64,000 nucleotides of DNA from positions 1,271,356-1,335,355 of the forward strand of contig QRDG01000027.1 in NCBI GenBank assembly GCA_012064385.1. The letters run 5' to 3'. Source of the DNA: Puccinellia tenuiflora (Eukaryota > Streptophyta > Magnoliopsida > Poales > Poaceae). Position numbers and translations under genes: made by a program. Below, piece after piece: positions 35,480-46,230 of the stretch. The number at the start of each line of letters is the position of its first letter. Within the stretch, counting starts at the first letter, position 1. The notes beneath the pieces are model-generated. The model had not been told where the DNA came from. It was given only the letters and a program-made list of their open reading frames with translations, and did not search any database.

Positions 35480-36855
35480 TGATGCATGTAAAATGCATAC
35501 ATGAACTTTGTATTATATTACTCATATTTCAATCATATTTGCATCATATAAGGGTTATATCATTGTTTTATAATGATTTTGGGAAGATTTTACAGTTTTT
35601 CTATTTTTCTGTAATTAACCCTGCACTGGCAGAAAACCCTATTTTCTATATGTTGATGTTTCAGGTACCCAAACGACGTCCAAATGACCTGAAAATTTAC
35701 GAGCATCATTTTTTGGAAGGAACAAAGCTTGGGAGTCAAGGAAGCGCACGAGAGGGGGCCTGAGGACCAAAATAGGTGATCCCACGCGGCCAGATTCCTT
35801 GGCAGCGTGGGGACCCCTCTTTTGGGCCTCGAGGCTCCGATGCCGTCGATTTTCGTCCCCACGCCTCCGTCTTGACCTAAAAACACCTATAAAAATAGTC
35901 CCCCGACGTTTTCCAGAAGGGAGCGCCGCCGAAACACAGAAACCACGAAACAAAGACCTGGAGCTGCAGATTGGAGGGGGAAAACTCCGGCGGGGCGCTG
36001 CCGGGGTGGTCTCCATCTCTCCCAACGACATCTCCACCGTCTCCATGATGAAGAGGGAGTAGTCTCCCTCGGGGCCGAGGGCTCATGCCGGTAGCTATGT
36101 GGTTTATCTCTCTCTCCCATGGTGTGATATTTATGTGATCATGAGCTTTGTACTCTAGTTGAATCCATAGATGTTACTCTTCATTATCTTATGAATTATG
36201 CTACTCAAGTTGTTTTATTAATGTAATTTCCGGAGTCACCTTTGTCACATGGTACGAAGTTGACAGTGTGCGCACCGTGTGTGGCTCTTAAGCTAAAGAT
36301 TACAGGAATACTTATCATGAGTTATTATTTGTGTTGGATGTCTCTATAAAATTATGGTGTTTGTCTAGTACTATTTAGGGGGCTCAAGTTGACAGTGTGG
36401 GGTTCCCTAGATGTGGAATGCGACTTTAAGGTGTGCTTTTATAGCCCTACGCAGTGGATTGGTGTTCGTTATCCAACAAGAGAATAATTCAGAGTAGCAT
36501 AATGAAGATGAAATATTTATGTATTCAATTATATTATTATTGTTGAGAGTGTCCACTAGTGAAAGTATGATCCCTAGGCCTTATTTCCAAGCATTGAAAC
36601 AACGTTTACACCTTTGTCTTGTCCTCTTGCATTGAAGAGGATTGGGACACTTTTACATTCTTGTTCATTACATTAAACTTCCATCCATTAAATCAACCAT
36701 CTTGTTCTTTAAACTTGTTTAGTGCATGATCAACTAAAACTTGTGACACTTTAGTTGTAGGGAATAAATAACTTTTCCTTCTTGCTCCTGCGGATCGATA
36801 CCCTACTTCCACATTGAGAGGTGCTACAGTGATCCCCTGCTCATGGGGGTTATCA
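35480..36855 (+). mobile_element. Solo LTR of a Gypsy-type element, 1376 bp
   Basis: It starts TGATGCATGTAAAATGCAT and ends GGGGGTTATCA. It is flanked by a 5-bp TSD GGGAG (35475-35479, 36856-36860). It contains a TATAAAA box (35888-35894). There is no PBS, polypurine tract or coding region on either side. It is most simply a product of LTR-LTR recombination after insertion into the CACTA element. Confidence 0.85.
35888..35894 (+). promoter_or_regulatory. TATA box in the solo LTR
   Basis: CCTATAAAAATAG in sense orientation with the LTR. About 70 bp downstream the sequence becomes GC-rich, resembling an R-U5 leader. Confidence 0.5.
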
Positions 36856-36860
36856 GGGAG

Positions 36861-37600
36861 CAGCTGGTGAGAAGGAGGAGGACGTGGCAGAGGTATGACG
36901 CAGGAGGCCTTTAGGCGGGAGAGGGGCAAGACGCGGAGGGAGGCCATGGCCATTGGAGGCGGCGGGATGGAAGCAGAGCTACACAGGAAGAGGAGAAGGA
37001 GCACGGGAGGGGGTTGGCTTCGCTCGCCGCGGCCATGGCTAGAGCGCGGATGCGGGGACTTGAGCAGCACGGCGGACCCGAAGCCGGCGTCGCCCCTGGC
37101 GCACGACGAAGTCGGCATCAGAGTAGTTGAACAACAACACCCGGGGCCCTGTAGTCGGCATTCACCACGCCCGCGCCCACGTCGATGCCGTGTCTCCACA
37201 CCAAGCCCGACCGCGGCGCTGCACGCATTCCATCGAGCACGTCAAGGGCGGAGCAGACATGGATATTGGAAGGGGACGAACAGAAGCAGAAACATACTGA
37301 TGCAGAGGTCGGTGGCGACCAGTGCCCTGCCCGTGGCGTGCGCGGAGAAGCGGAACGGGAGGACCGCGTTGGGGGAGAGCCTCTCCACCCTGAGAAGCAG
37401 CGGCGAGTACGTGACCCATGGCGGCAGCTCGAGGTCAGCCAGTCGACATGGAGTCGGGGACGTGCCCGTGGAGGTCGATGCGGAGGAGAAGGAGCACGGG
37501 AGGCCGAGGAGGGGAAGCAGCCAGAGACGCCGGAGCCAGGGAGCCGTGCCGGTGAACCGGGCCGGCCGTGGCGGCTAGGGTTCCGCGGGAGCACGCGCAT
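36861..37600 (-). other. GC-rich possible captured gene fragment inside the CACTA element
   Basis: One minus-strand frame (about 37430-37290) reads ELPPWVTYSPLLLRVERLSP and RALVATDLCISMF, more protein-like than its surroundings, then meets a stop. I cannot assign a family. Long ORFs on both strands here mostly reflect base composition. Confidence 0.3.
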
Positions 37601-37917
37601 AGGTGTCCGAGGGTGTCGCGGCGCGGGGATTCATCGGAGGAGGCCTAGGCATATCCACTATGGCGTGCGGCGGCGCGAGTGCCGGTGCGAGCGGCAGCGG
37701 GCCGGCACAAGAGAAGGGATGTGGGAGAGGAGACGAGGGGGAGAGAAGAGATGGGAAATGTTTGACGCGGGGAGAGAGAAAGGGGATAATTAAGAAGGAG
37801 AGAGGGCGGGTATAATATGCACATACTACCGCTGGCGAAGACGTTTTCTGTGCGCGAGCGGTACTCGCATTACTGCTAGCGCACCAGAAAACTTGTTCGC
37901 TGGCGGTAACTCTGGGC

Positions 37918-38046
37918 CCAAGCGACCCGACGGCGAGAAAAACCACTGGCGAACAGATTCTCAAGTTCGCCAGCGGTACCGCGTGTACCGCTGGCGAACT
38001 TGAGAATCTGTTTGCCAGTGGTAGTTCTCGCCGCCGGGTCGCTTGG
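37918..38046. repeat. Long near-perfect inverted repeat in the CACTA 3' end
   Basis: Arms 37918-37979 and 37985-38046 (62 bp each) are complementary except at a few positions. They are separated by a 5-bp spacer CGCGT. The centre reads CAGCGGTAC / GTACCGCTG. It is made of the sub-terminal GCTGGCGAAC repeats facing each other. Confidence 0.9.
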
Positions 38047-38277
38047 ATCCACAAGATTTTGGTTCGCCAGCGGTAGTTACCGCTGGCGAACATGTTTGAT
38101 GGTTCGCCAGCGGTAGCCCGGCGGCTATAAGCCTTTTCCTACTAGTGTAAAAACTACCTAAACTACTACATGCCGGGCGGAGCCTCGTCGTCGTTCGCCC
38201 CCTCGTCGAAAGAGGGGGAGCCAGGCATGTTGAGGATGCCATCATGGGCACGCATAATGGGGTGGGATGCTCACAAT

Positions 38278-38302
38278 GGGGGGGGGGGGGGGGGGGGGGG
38301 GG
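38278..38302 (+). repeat. 25-bp poly-G run at the A/B junction
   Basis: An uninterrupted run of 25 G lies where copy A has GTGGGGAG. It begins 10 bp after the start of copy B. It may be a polymerase-slippage expansion or an assembly artefact. Confidence 0.85.
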
Positions 38303-39190
38303 TTATTCTGATAAACTCGTCTATTTCCAGTGTCCTGTCTACTTGATATCCTTGTATAAAATGCATGTAGGGGTCTGCTAAATAGTTGATGTTATTATAA
38401 ATAACTTCCTTTGGTGTGGTGACAGGGACAAAAAGAAATATCACCTAGTTAATTGGTAGTCAATTTGTACGAAAAGACCAAGAGGGTCTTGGGATTCTGA
38501 ATTTGGAAGTGACGAACCTTTCCCGTTGGTGATGCCTCTGGAAGATTTGTACGGTCTAAGTAATCAAAGGAGAAAGGATGATATTTTGGGAAGATTGTTG
38601 TCAAGATGATTGTAGTTCTGCTAAAAGAAACCCCAAATTGCTCCTGGTCTCGATTAATAAAGAGTTGTATGTTAAGGACGCCTTTGATTTGGGTTTTAAT
38701 TCTTTAAGATTTTGAAGGGGTATAATTTCTCACTTGAGGGATCAATGGTTGCAGTTACAACTACTTTTATTGGGTGTGGAGTTAAATGATGAACCTTGCA
38801 CGCTCATTTAGAAGTTGACAGGTCCATGGGAATCCTCTGTCAAGTCATTTTATTATGGCATGCATTTTAGCGGGAATGTATCTTATAGGTTCCTATGGAA
38901 AGTGAAAATCCCCCTCAGGGTCAAAATAATCATTTGTTTGATGCTCAAAAAAAGTATCCTAACCACAGATGTGTTGTTACACAATAGGGGAGAGATGTGA
39001 AAGTAAATGCCTTTTCTATGGAGAAAATTAGTTAATTTCCTTTTTCCCTATGTCCACAAGCTAAGATATATCTCAAATGTGGTCACTTGTATAGTAGGGG
39101 TTAACTACCCATTCACATCAATGGACCAATGTGTGTCTAGATTTCTCAAAAAATAAAGTGTGTCTAGATGGTTAAAAAAAATCATAGGAA
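38303..39190 (+). pseudogene. LINE remnant in copy B (zf-RVT end)
   Basis: Paralogue of 27470-28330. It includes the FLWKVKIPLRVKIIICLMLKK zf-RVT segment (about 38890-38960) with more frame breaks. It is non-functional. Confidence 0.7.
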
Positions 39191-39686
39191 AGCAAAGAGA
39201 AATTTAATGGTTGTAAAAATTGTCGCAATGATCGTGATCCGCTAAGTAGCAATCTCGCAACAGTACTGGTGCTAAAGGATCGATCTTTCACTCGTGGACT
39301 GTTCGCGAGTCGAACTCACTCTCTTGCCACACATTTGACTCACGAAATTGAGTCGGACTCATTCACTGTTGATATTTTTGTAAGATCGTTCATTCTTCAC
39401 TCTCTTGCTATTACCTGCAGGGAACGAGGCAACCCCGTAATAAAAAGGATCTGGTTTGAGTTGCGGAGGTGCACCCTCAATTTTCTTCATTCCGCATGCA
39501 ATAAAGGTTTCCAAAGAAGGCTTCTTTGTGTCAAACACATATGTGCCATTAATCGATGCTACGTGCATCGCACCTATTCCCATAAAAATTCAGAAGTCCT
39601 AATCAATTGATCTTAGCTTTTCTATGATCTTGAGCTATTTCGTCTAAAAATGAGCTATTTCGTCTAAAAATGATCATGAGCTAGTC

Positions 39687-40804
39687 GACCGAGAAGCAGG
39701 AAAAACTCCCCTCTCCCCTCTCCTCTCCCCCCCCCGAGGGCGACGGGGCCCCGATCCCCTCCGGCCGCCGCTCCCCTCCTCCCCCCCTCCCCCGTCGCCA
39801 CCGCCGGCAAGGGTCGCCGGGCGACGCTGGCGGCGGCGGCTCTCCTTTCCCCGCGTCATGGCAGGCGGGTCGGGGCCTTCCCCTTCCTTGGCGCGGTGCT
39901 CTTCGGGAAGCTCTGGTCCGGCGAGGCCGGGCGACGCTGGCGGCGGCACCGTCTCGCGGCGGAGCTCCGCGGCCGCGGTGGTCGCCAGCTTCTGCGTGGC
40001 CTGGGTCCAGATGGGCTCGGGCGGGCTCAGATGGGCTTGAGCGGGCCGGGACGCCGCAGCTGCTGGGCTCGCTGGAGGTGGAGGCGGCGACTAGGTGTGG
40101 ACAGGGGACGGCAGCACTGCGGCCTGCCCATTGCAGTAGGGGCCTGGTGTGCTCCGGCTGCTCTGTCCGGACGATGACTACCTCACGGCGGTGGAGGAGG
40201 GTCCCTCCCGCGTGGCTGCGAGGCTGCTGTCCCTCGCCCCAACAAGTTCGTTTGCCTCCGGTGTCCAGGCCGTATGCTAGTGTCTCGAAGCGACTGATGA
40301 TGGCGACTACAAGATCGTGGTGGCGCACGCTGGTGGGCGCAGAAGCTGGGTGGTGGTGCTCGTTTGTGCCAGGGTTTTTTGTGGACGTGGGCGGGAGAAA
40401 TCCCTATCAGCTGGTCTGATCCTGACGCGGTGCCGCCTTCGAGTGGCACCATTCCTTCCTGGAGGGCGTCGTGGGAATCCCATGTCCACTATACTCTACG
40501 TACCGGGGGAAACCCTAGGACCGATCTGGTCTGGGCAGCAGCGTCGTGTCGACGGCGTTTCCCTTCTTGAAGGTGCTGCTTGGTACGAGGGCGCTTCGGA
40601 GTGCTTGGATCGTGGTGGGACTGAGACGGAGGGCGCAACGGTTGCGGGTCATCATCGTTTAGTCGCTTCGCCTTTGCTTTCATTTCTTTTTTTTTTTGGC
40701 TTGTGTGTGTGCTGTTGCCCCAGCTTGTGGTGTTGAGTTTGTATCGTTGCTTGTATGGTGGTCGGTGCTTTATTTATAAAGCTGGGCGAAAGCCTATTTC
40801 GTGG
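39687..40804 (+). mobile_element. Non-coding LINE/SINE-like retroposon, 1118 bp, in copy B
   Basis: The 11-bp TSD ATGAGCTAGTC occurs at 39676-39686 and 40805-40815. The 5' part is C-rich (CCCCTCTCCCCTCTCC). The 3' end reads TTTATAAAGC and GGGCGAAAGCC, a terminal pattern common to grass L1-type retroposons. Overlapping ORFs on both strands have no shared motif. Copy A has no equivalent at this point. Confidence 0.75.
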
Positions 40805-42284
40805 ATGAGCTAGTCAGTCGATCCTATGGGCAGTTTGCGCTGCGTATTTGTCATTTGTCGCTGGGCGCCGAGGGTTCGAAGCTTAACTCTTTTTGAATCT
40901 TGGAACCAGGCTTGAAATCTCGAATAAACCTTAAAATTGTGACGCTAGGCTGTTGGTGAGTTTTCAGAGCTAATCGGCCCGACAGCCCGACACTTGTGGT
41001 ACACAAGGGATCTTACCGACTGGCCAAGATTGTGTCCAAAGCCGGGCCTAGAGAGTTTGTATTTGCAAATGAAAATGAATATGGATCTAAATAAATTAGA
41101 TAATCAATCAATAAATAAGAATTTGAATAATAGATAAAAAATATCCTTTCCCCCTTATCTCTTCATCATCGTCGGTTCCGTTACTTGTGGTATTCGTTTA
41201 TAATCTTGTCTGCGCTGGTCCATCCATGCATATCGCACGCAGCGACCGATCGGAACATGCTGGGTAGCTTCGGCATGAGGCAACAGTCACTTGCCTGGTC
41301 CAGTTGATGGTCCCACAGGGTTATACTCCACTTACACTAACTAATGAGCTATTTTTACTGTTGATGTGCAGTGTATTCCTTGCAAATCTCGGCATTGCAA
41401 CTGATCACAAGGGGGTCGTTCATTGAGCACGGATACATACTGTGTACGTGAACCCTGGCAATCGATGCTCAATAGCTCGCTCGCTCACTCACTCACTCGC
41501 AGTTACTCGTAGTAACAGTGTACGTACTAATACTATATACTACTAATACTGCTCCAACTACGAGTACTTAATTAGAGTAGCAGTGTAGACAGCAGCACAT
41601 GCGGGGGTTCTAACACCGGCCGGATCGTCTTTATGTCGATCGATCGATTCCCCAACACCAAATCGCTTTCGCGTTGCCGCCAGCCAGTCTTATCTTGGCA
41701 CGGCACACAATGCCACGATCGATCGACCCCTAAATAATTTCCTTGCCGTGGTCAGGTCAGCACCCACCACCGTACGACGTACCTCTCGTATTCTCGCTGT
41801 AGATATAATTTTTTTTCTTCCAATCTCATAAACCATGTTTTGTTTGATTAATCAGTCAGCTAGCCGATGGTACTCAGATGAATGAAGAATATTCCGCAAT
41901 AATCCCGTGACAAAGCAGAGCCAACCGAAATGACGGCACTGGTGGTACAGAACCGAACCGTACTATCCAGCCGACGACCCACATGGGCGGACGGGCAAGC
42001 GCCGAATCAGTTGGGGAGACGGCGGCGCCACCGTGACATGGCATGTACGCCGATCGAGCACGGTTTGCGCGTAGATTCCGGGCACATGGAATCGGTGGCT
42101 CTCCGGCGGTGGAGGGAGGGAGCCTGTGCCGTCGATGATTGCCAGAATGTTTGCAGCTGATCAACCAACCCACTAGGATCGTGTCGTGCCCGCACATGCT
42201 CACAGCTAACAATACTACGTACGGTACGGAAGCGGAACACCTCTCGCTTTGTCTATTGGCATCACAGCATCTCCATCGGTTGCG

Positions 42285-43674
42285 TACTGGGGTGCCGAAC
42301 ACTTGTCCAGCGAGCCCGCTAAACGGTCGGACCATAATTGATCAATACTTGTAAAAGAGCCGATTTCATTTCATTCCGACGAAATTACAACTAAAATTTA
42401 AACTAAAACTACCTAAAAACTACCTAAACTACTACATGCCGGGCGGAGCCTTGTCGTCATTCGTCCCCTCGTCGAAAGAGGGGGAGCCAACCATGTTGAG
42501 GACACCATCATGGGCACGCAAGCACCTCGCCGTCCTTTCCGCCCTGGCCTCCACCATTGGCCGGTGCTGCTCCGCTGCTTGGTTGCGCTCCCGCGCGCGC
42601 CCCAAACTCTTCGCCGTCCACCGGGCCTGCTCCGCCATCTGCTCCCTCTCCGCCTCCGCCTCCGCCACCTGCTCCGCCTGCAGCTCCCTCTCCGCGAACG
42701 CCTGCTCCTCCCGTCCGTCCTACGCCGCGGCGTCCCGGCTCAGCATCTCCAGCTCGCTGTCGGTGAGCGCACTCGCCGTGTTCAGCTCCTCCTGCGCCTG
42801 CCGCTGGGCTTCGACGAAGGAGCGGGAGTACTCATCCTCGACGAGCGACTGGAGCGACAGCTCCTTGGTGCGCTCCTCCGCCGCATCGTTCGCAGCCATG
42901 ACGAAGTCCCGGAATTGGCGGCGCATGGACTCCTCGCACCACGTGACGAAGGAGGAGTACGCCGTGTGCTGCTGCTCCTCCGGATCCTCCTCCTCCTCCG
43001 GCACTGACACCGGCTCCTGCAAGGGTCCTCCTCACCCTCCTCCTCCCACTCGAAGTCCAGGGCCTCGTCGTCGTCTGCCGGCGGAGGAGGAGGAGGAGCT
43101 CCCCCCTCCGCCGCGTATCGTCGGCGCACTAGCTGAGGGTGGCCCATAGGAGGGTGTGTGTCATGTTGGTGGGTGAGGCGGCGGTGTGCTTCTGTTCTCT
43201 ATAGCGAGGTGTGAGCACGGCGAGATGGGGGCGATGATCTTATAGCCGGCCGGCTCGGCGGGAAAACAAGGCGGGAAGCGGAGAGAAGCGTCGGAAAAGG
43301 ATGGCGGGAAACGGTGGCGCGCGCGGGAAGCGACGGGTGGGTGGTGAGGCGACGTGCCGGTTTAATGCCGGCGATACGTCTCCGCTGCGTCGGCTGCAAC
43401 GCCGCTTCGTAAGGCTACTCCGCCATTAAACTCTCGGAAGGGACAGATGTGAGGATGATAGGCGGGACAAACCTATCAGTGGACATGTCCGGACAGCGTC
43501 CGGCACCGCTATGGCAGTCCCGAAAGTTGGAGGCCCTGTTCGCGGTGTCGGAAAGGTTTTGGGCCGGACAAAGACTTTACGACCCCTCGGTGTAGCCGGT
43601 TTTTTCTGTACCCCAAATGAGCTTTACGGGCCATTTTACGACCCTTGGTGGTGGAGACGCTCTTATGGCGATCG
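42285..43674 (-). mobile_element. TIR element (Harbinger-like), decayed left end
   Basis: The right end read inward is GAGCGTCTCCACCACC preceded by TTA-type flank (TAAGAGCG on the minus strand), followed by sub-terminal GGTCGTAAA repeats. The left end is a worn AGCATCTCCATCGG. It carries one minus-strand ORF. The element at 46231 has the same kind of terminus (GAGCATCTTCATCGG) and the same GTCGTAAAG repeats. The TSD is not clear at the left. Confidence 0.5.
42436..43147 (-). pseudogene. Element-borne acidic/coiled-coil ORF, one frameshift and one stop
   Basis: It starts MGHPQLVRRRYAAEGG, followed by a proline run and an acidic block. A one-base frameshift near 43028 leads into a helical Glu/Arg-rich region (YSSFVTWCEESMRRQFRDF). 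A TAG at 42722-42720 interrupts it, then the same frame resumes and ends near 42436. The final ~30 codons are also present in copy A (38170-38259). No transposase motif is seen. The function is unknown. Confidence 0.45.
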
Positions 43675-44177
43675 TATTTCAAGATACTAGAAAAGGAGAG
43701 GAGGCTTCCTTTATTCCCTCCCTCAAATGCCCAGCAAGATTCTCTTCTTTGCTGGAGCTGCTTCGATCAGTACATACAGTAGGAGAGACCCAACAGTTCG
43801 AGTGATTTGCTGGCCCACAAAAACCTGCCACTTCATTCTGCCTACACATTACAGACCCATTCGATCGAATCTTATCTGCACTGGTTAACTAGTGCATGGA
43901 AATGACATGACAGTTGGCTCACCGAAGATAACGTCGTAGATACCGAATTGCTACATTTTACTGACACCATACTGTTGTTCCAAAAGGTGGCGATCAAGGC
44001 CACTAGAGCATCTCCACCAAGCCTCCTATATTTCGAGTTCTTAAAAGTGTTTTTGGGAGAGGAGAGAGAAAAATCTCCAGCCGAAAAAACTCTCAATTCT
44101 AGCAGAGTCTATAAAGATGGATTCCTAAATCGGATTGTACTACTTTCATCTATCTAAAATAGCCTTCCACATATTCT
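43148..44177. other. 5' part of the TIR element and intergenic DNA
   Basis: 43148-43674 is the promoter-side part of the TIR element with GTCGTAAAG repeats. At 44006 AGAGCATCTCCACCAAGCC resembles another TIR start, but no matching end was found. No gene is seen. Confidence 0.4.
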
Positions 44178-44188
44178 TTAAAACAACA

Positions 44189-44247
44189 CGGCTGTGTGCA
44201 TCATCACGATGCAGAGGTCGGGGAGTCCCCATTTCGAAAAAAAACAA
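44189..44247 (+). mobile_element. 59-bp 5'-truncated retroposon
   Basis: A perfect 11-bp TSD TTAAAACAACA flanks it (44178-44188, 44248-44258). The insert is only the 3' end of a retroposon (GGCTGTGTGCATC, GATGCAGAGGTCGGGG) with an A8 tail. This 3' tail type is frequent in Triticeae DNA by memory. Confidence 0.85.
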
Positions 44248-44258
44248 TTAAAACAACA

Positions 44259-46227
44259 TTTCACATGTAAATTGGAACCAATATGATCCAAATACAATTA
44301 AACCGGAGTAGAGTTCAGATACGACTATTCAACAAATTAATTTAAATCATTACCTGGTGCATCTAAATAATACAAACATTGCATAATCGTGACTAGGATA
44401 ATAATAACTCCAATGCATATTAGATTCAAATTTTCTTCTCGATCAGCTGTATGCAACTCCATTTTCATATTCTCTTTTTCAATTCTCGTACAATTTTCTT
44501 CTATCCTGTTCCATCTTCTTCATTCATTTCTCCATCTTCTGGGATGTGTCTTGGGCTGTATGCAAGCAAGGAAGGAGAATAGACGATGGCCGCAGCTAGG
44601 AAAAACATGATATGGCTTGCAACACATTAGTAAGAAACATGTATGCATGCATGAGAAGTCCCACTAAAGATGGAATGATCATTTAAAAAAAAAGGAATTA
44701 TCGACTCTACCATCTACTGTAAATATTGGCACAGTGACAAGAAGATCCGTCTTGGTCCCTTGCAAGTTGCAAACTGCAAGCAATAAACAGAGCACGAACT
44801 TCACAAAAAGAAGGCAATGTGCGTGTATGTAATAATAATAATAACTAAGAAGAAGAATCATAAATCGTCTGTATAGTGCAGGCAGGCACCCATCACGCGT
44901 GCTCCACGAACGGAACATTCTAATGGCGATGGCGGGTCTATTATTAGAGCATAGTATATAATCTGGTGGTCAGTTGGCTGGTCCGGTGTGCCAAACCTAG
45001 TGGGCGAGAGAGAGAGAATAATTAGGGCCCCGGATCCATTAGCTAGCTAGTACGGAGTATATGCTATGACCCCTTCCTTGACTCCGAATCAATCTAGGCA
45101 AAGCGGCCGGCCAAGCTTCCGTCTTCGTCGGAGAGATCGTCGATCGCATCAGCGTTGCCCTAATAATCAAGCACCTTGCGTATGCGTGGTGCATGCTCGA
45201 TCTGGCGAGCGCCGTCGGCCGTCGCAATCGGGCGCCGACGCCGCGGCGGCATCGACACCAGAAAATATTTGCTCTTTTATAAGTAGTAGAGAATTGGCAC
45301 CAAATTTCAACCGGCAGATTCACCGGGGAGAATAAATCATAAAGTGATTTCAGTGTTCCAAAAGAGAGAACCGGTCAATCTACTCTTTACGAACAGAATA
45401 CTATATACGGAGTAGTATCAAGCAAGTACATGATATTAGATGTGCGTATTATAATACTTCTTCTGTTAAGAGAAAGAAAAATATCCATGGACAAATACTA
45501 GGTTTTCTTTATAGTTTCCTTTTCTTGCGCCATGACTAACTACACCTGGAATTAAGCTATGTTAGGCTGGCCGGGTAGTTTGGTTGGTGAGCTCTCCTGC
45601 ATTTTCTTAAGCTTGACATGCCGCTCTATATTTATGGGTGGGGGTAGTAGCCTGCCTCACTTTTGTTGGTGCAAAGCACTACTAATTTCTACACCCGCAG
45701 GCAGACGGCCGGCGCAATTGAGTAGAGTAGAACAGCTGCAGAAAGTTTGTCGGACCTGGTACACCCGTCAACCCGGTGTCAAACTCCACAGTTAAATACT
45801 CAAGGTTCAGTACACCATGCTCAGGATTCAGAAAGCTGCTGCAGACAAAGCGACGACCTCGACCGTGCGTAGTCGTCGCCGAGAGACAGAGTGGGAAACC
45901 AAGGAAGAGACCGGGAAACAGAGCGTGATTTTTTCCGGTCTCGCACGACGTGTACACGGCTGATAGTGCTGTGAAAATCCGAGATGGAAACACTGTCATG
46001 TTTTTCTTTCTCTTCTTTGGGGTGATTGGACACCATTACTGTGTCGTTGACGGCTTGCTCCTATCGGATCAATCAATCATTAGTCTGTTGATTGATTGAT
46101 TGATGATCTTAGTGCCTAAACAGGGCGTGTAGATACTAAAAGGTGTTCTCATACATGGCCATTATGGCGTTCTTGGCGAGCTTTTGACAAGTTGGGACAA
46201 AGCAAAGCACAACCACCATGCATGCCA
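44259..46227. other. Intergenic, nothing recognised
   Basis: Mostly AT-rich with short ORFs (e.g. 45066-45335, 45559-45795) that show no family motif. A small (ATTG)n run is at 46089-46103. No TSD-bounded element was found. Confidence 0.45.
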
Positions 46228-46230
46228 TAA

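Larger units (their letters stand above)
33734..38147. mobile_element. CACTA (En/Spm) transposon, non-autonomous, 4414 bp
   Basis: The termini CACTAGTAGGAAAA and TTTTCCTACTAGTG are inverted, with a 3-bp TSD TAA on both sides (33731-33733, 38148-38150). Sub-terminal repeats of TACCGCTGGCGAAC and its complement occur in both end regions. Copy B has the uninterrupted target ACCTAAAAACTACC near 42410, exactly what excision of element plus one TSD predicts. No transposase is recognisable. The interior holds a microsatellite, a solo LTR and GC-rich ORFs (36.9-37.6 kb) that may be captured gene DNA. Without the solo LTR the element is about 3.0 kb. Confidence 0.95.
27443..38259 (+). repeat. Segmental duplication, copy A
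   Basis: The blocks 27443-28740, 29800-29990, 31449-31780, 32415-33035, 33321-33733 and 38151-38259 recur in the same order and orientation in copy B. Intervening pieces are insertions present only in A (hAT-like MITE, 948-bp retroposon, Stowaway, 285-bp MITE, CACTA). Copy A ends abruptly after GGGCACGCA inside an element-borne ORF, where copy B begins a few bases later. Confidence 0.85.
38268..42516 (+). repeat. Segmental duplication, copy B
   Basis: It begins at GATGCTCACAATG (matching GATGCTAACAATG at 27443) with LINE sequence. It follows copy A in order through the 28.4-28.7, 29.8-30.0, 31.46-31.8 and 32.4-33.7 kb segments to the element-borne ORF. It lacks the CACTA, Stowaway, hAT-like and 285-bp MITEs and the 948-bp retroposon of copy A. 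It carries its own retroposon at 39687-40804. Past 42516 the sequence continues without a partner in A. Confidence 0.85.

Noticed and set aside
36895..37578. 227-codon plus-strand ORF in the CACTA element
   Set aside because: No motif. The minus strand has the more protein-like segment. Kept only as a possible captured fragment.
42436..43149. 237-codon plus-strand ORF (Ser-rich)
   Set aside because: Antisense to the Glu/Arg-rich element-borne ORF, which has the more natural composition.
44006..44030. AGAGCATCTCCACC start of another TIR element
   Set aside because: No matching inverted end or TSD found within a plausible distance.
45233..45320. Possible gene start at 45066-45335
   Set aside because: Short ORF without motif or splice support; probably chance in GC-rich DNA.
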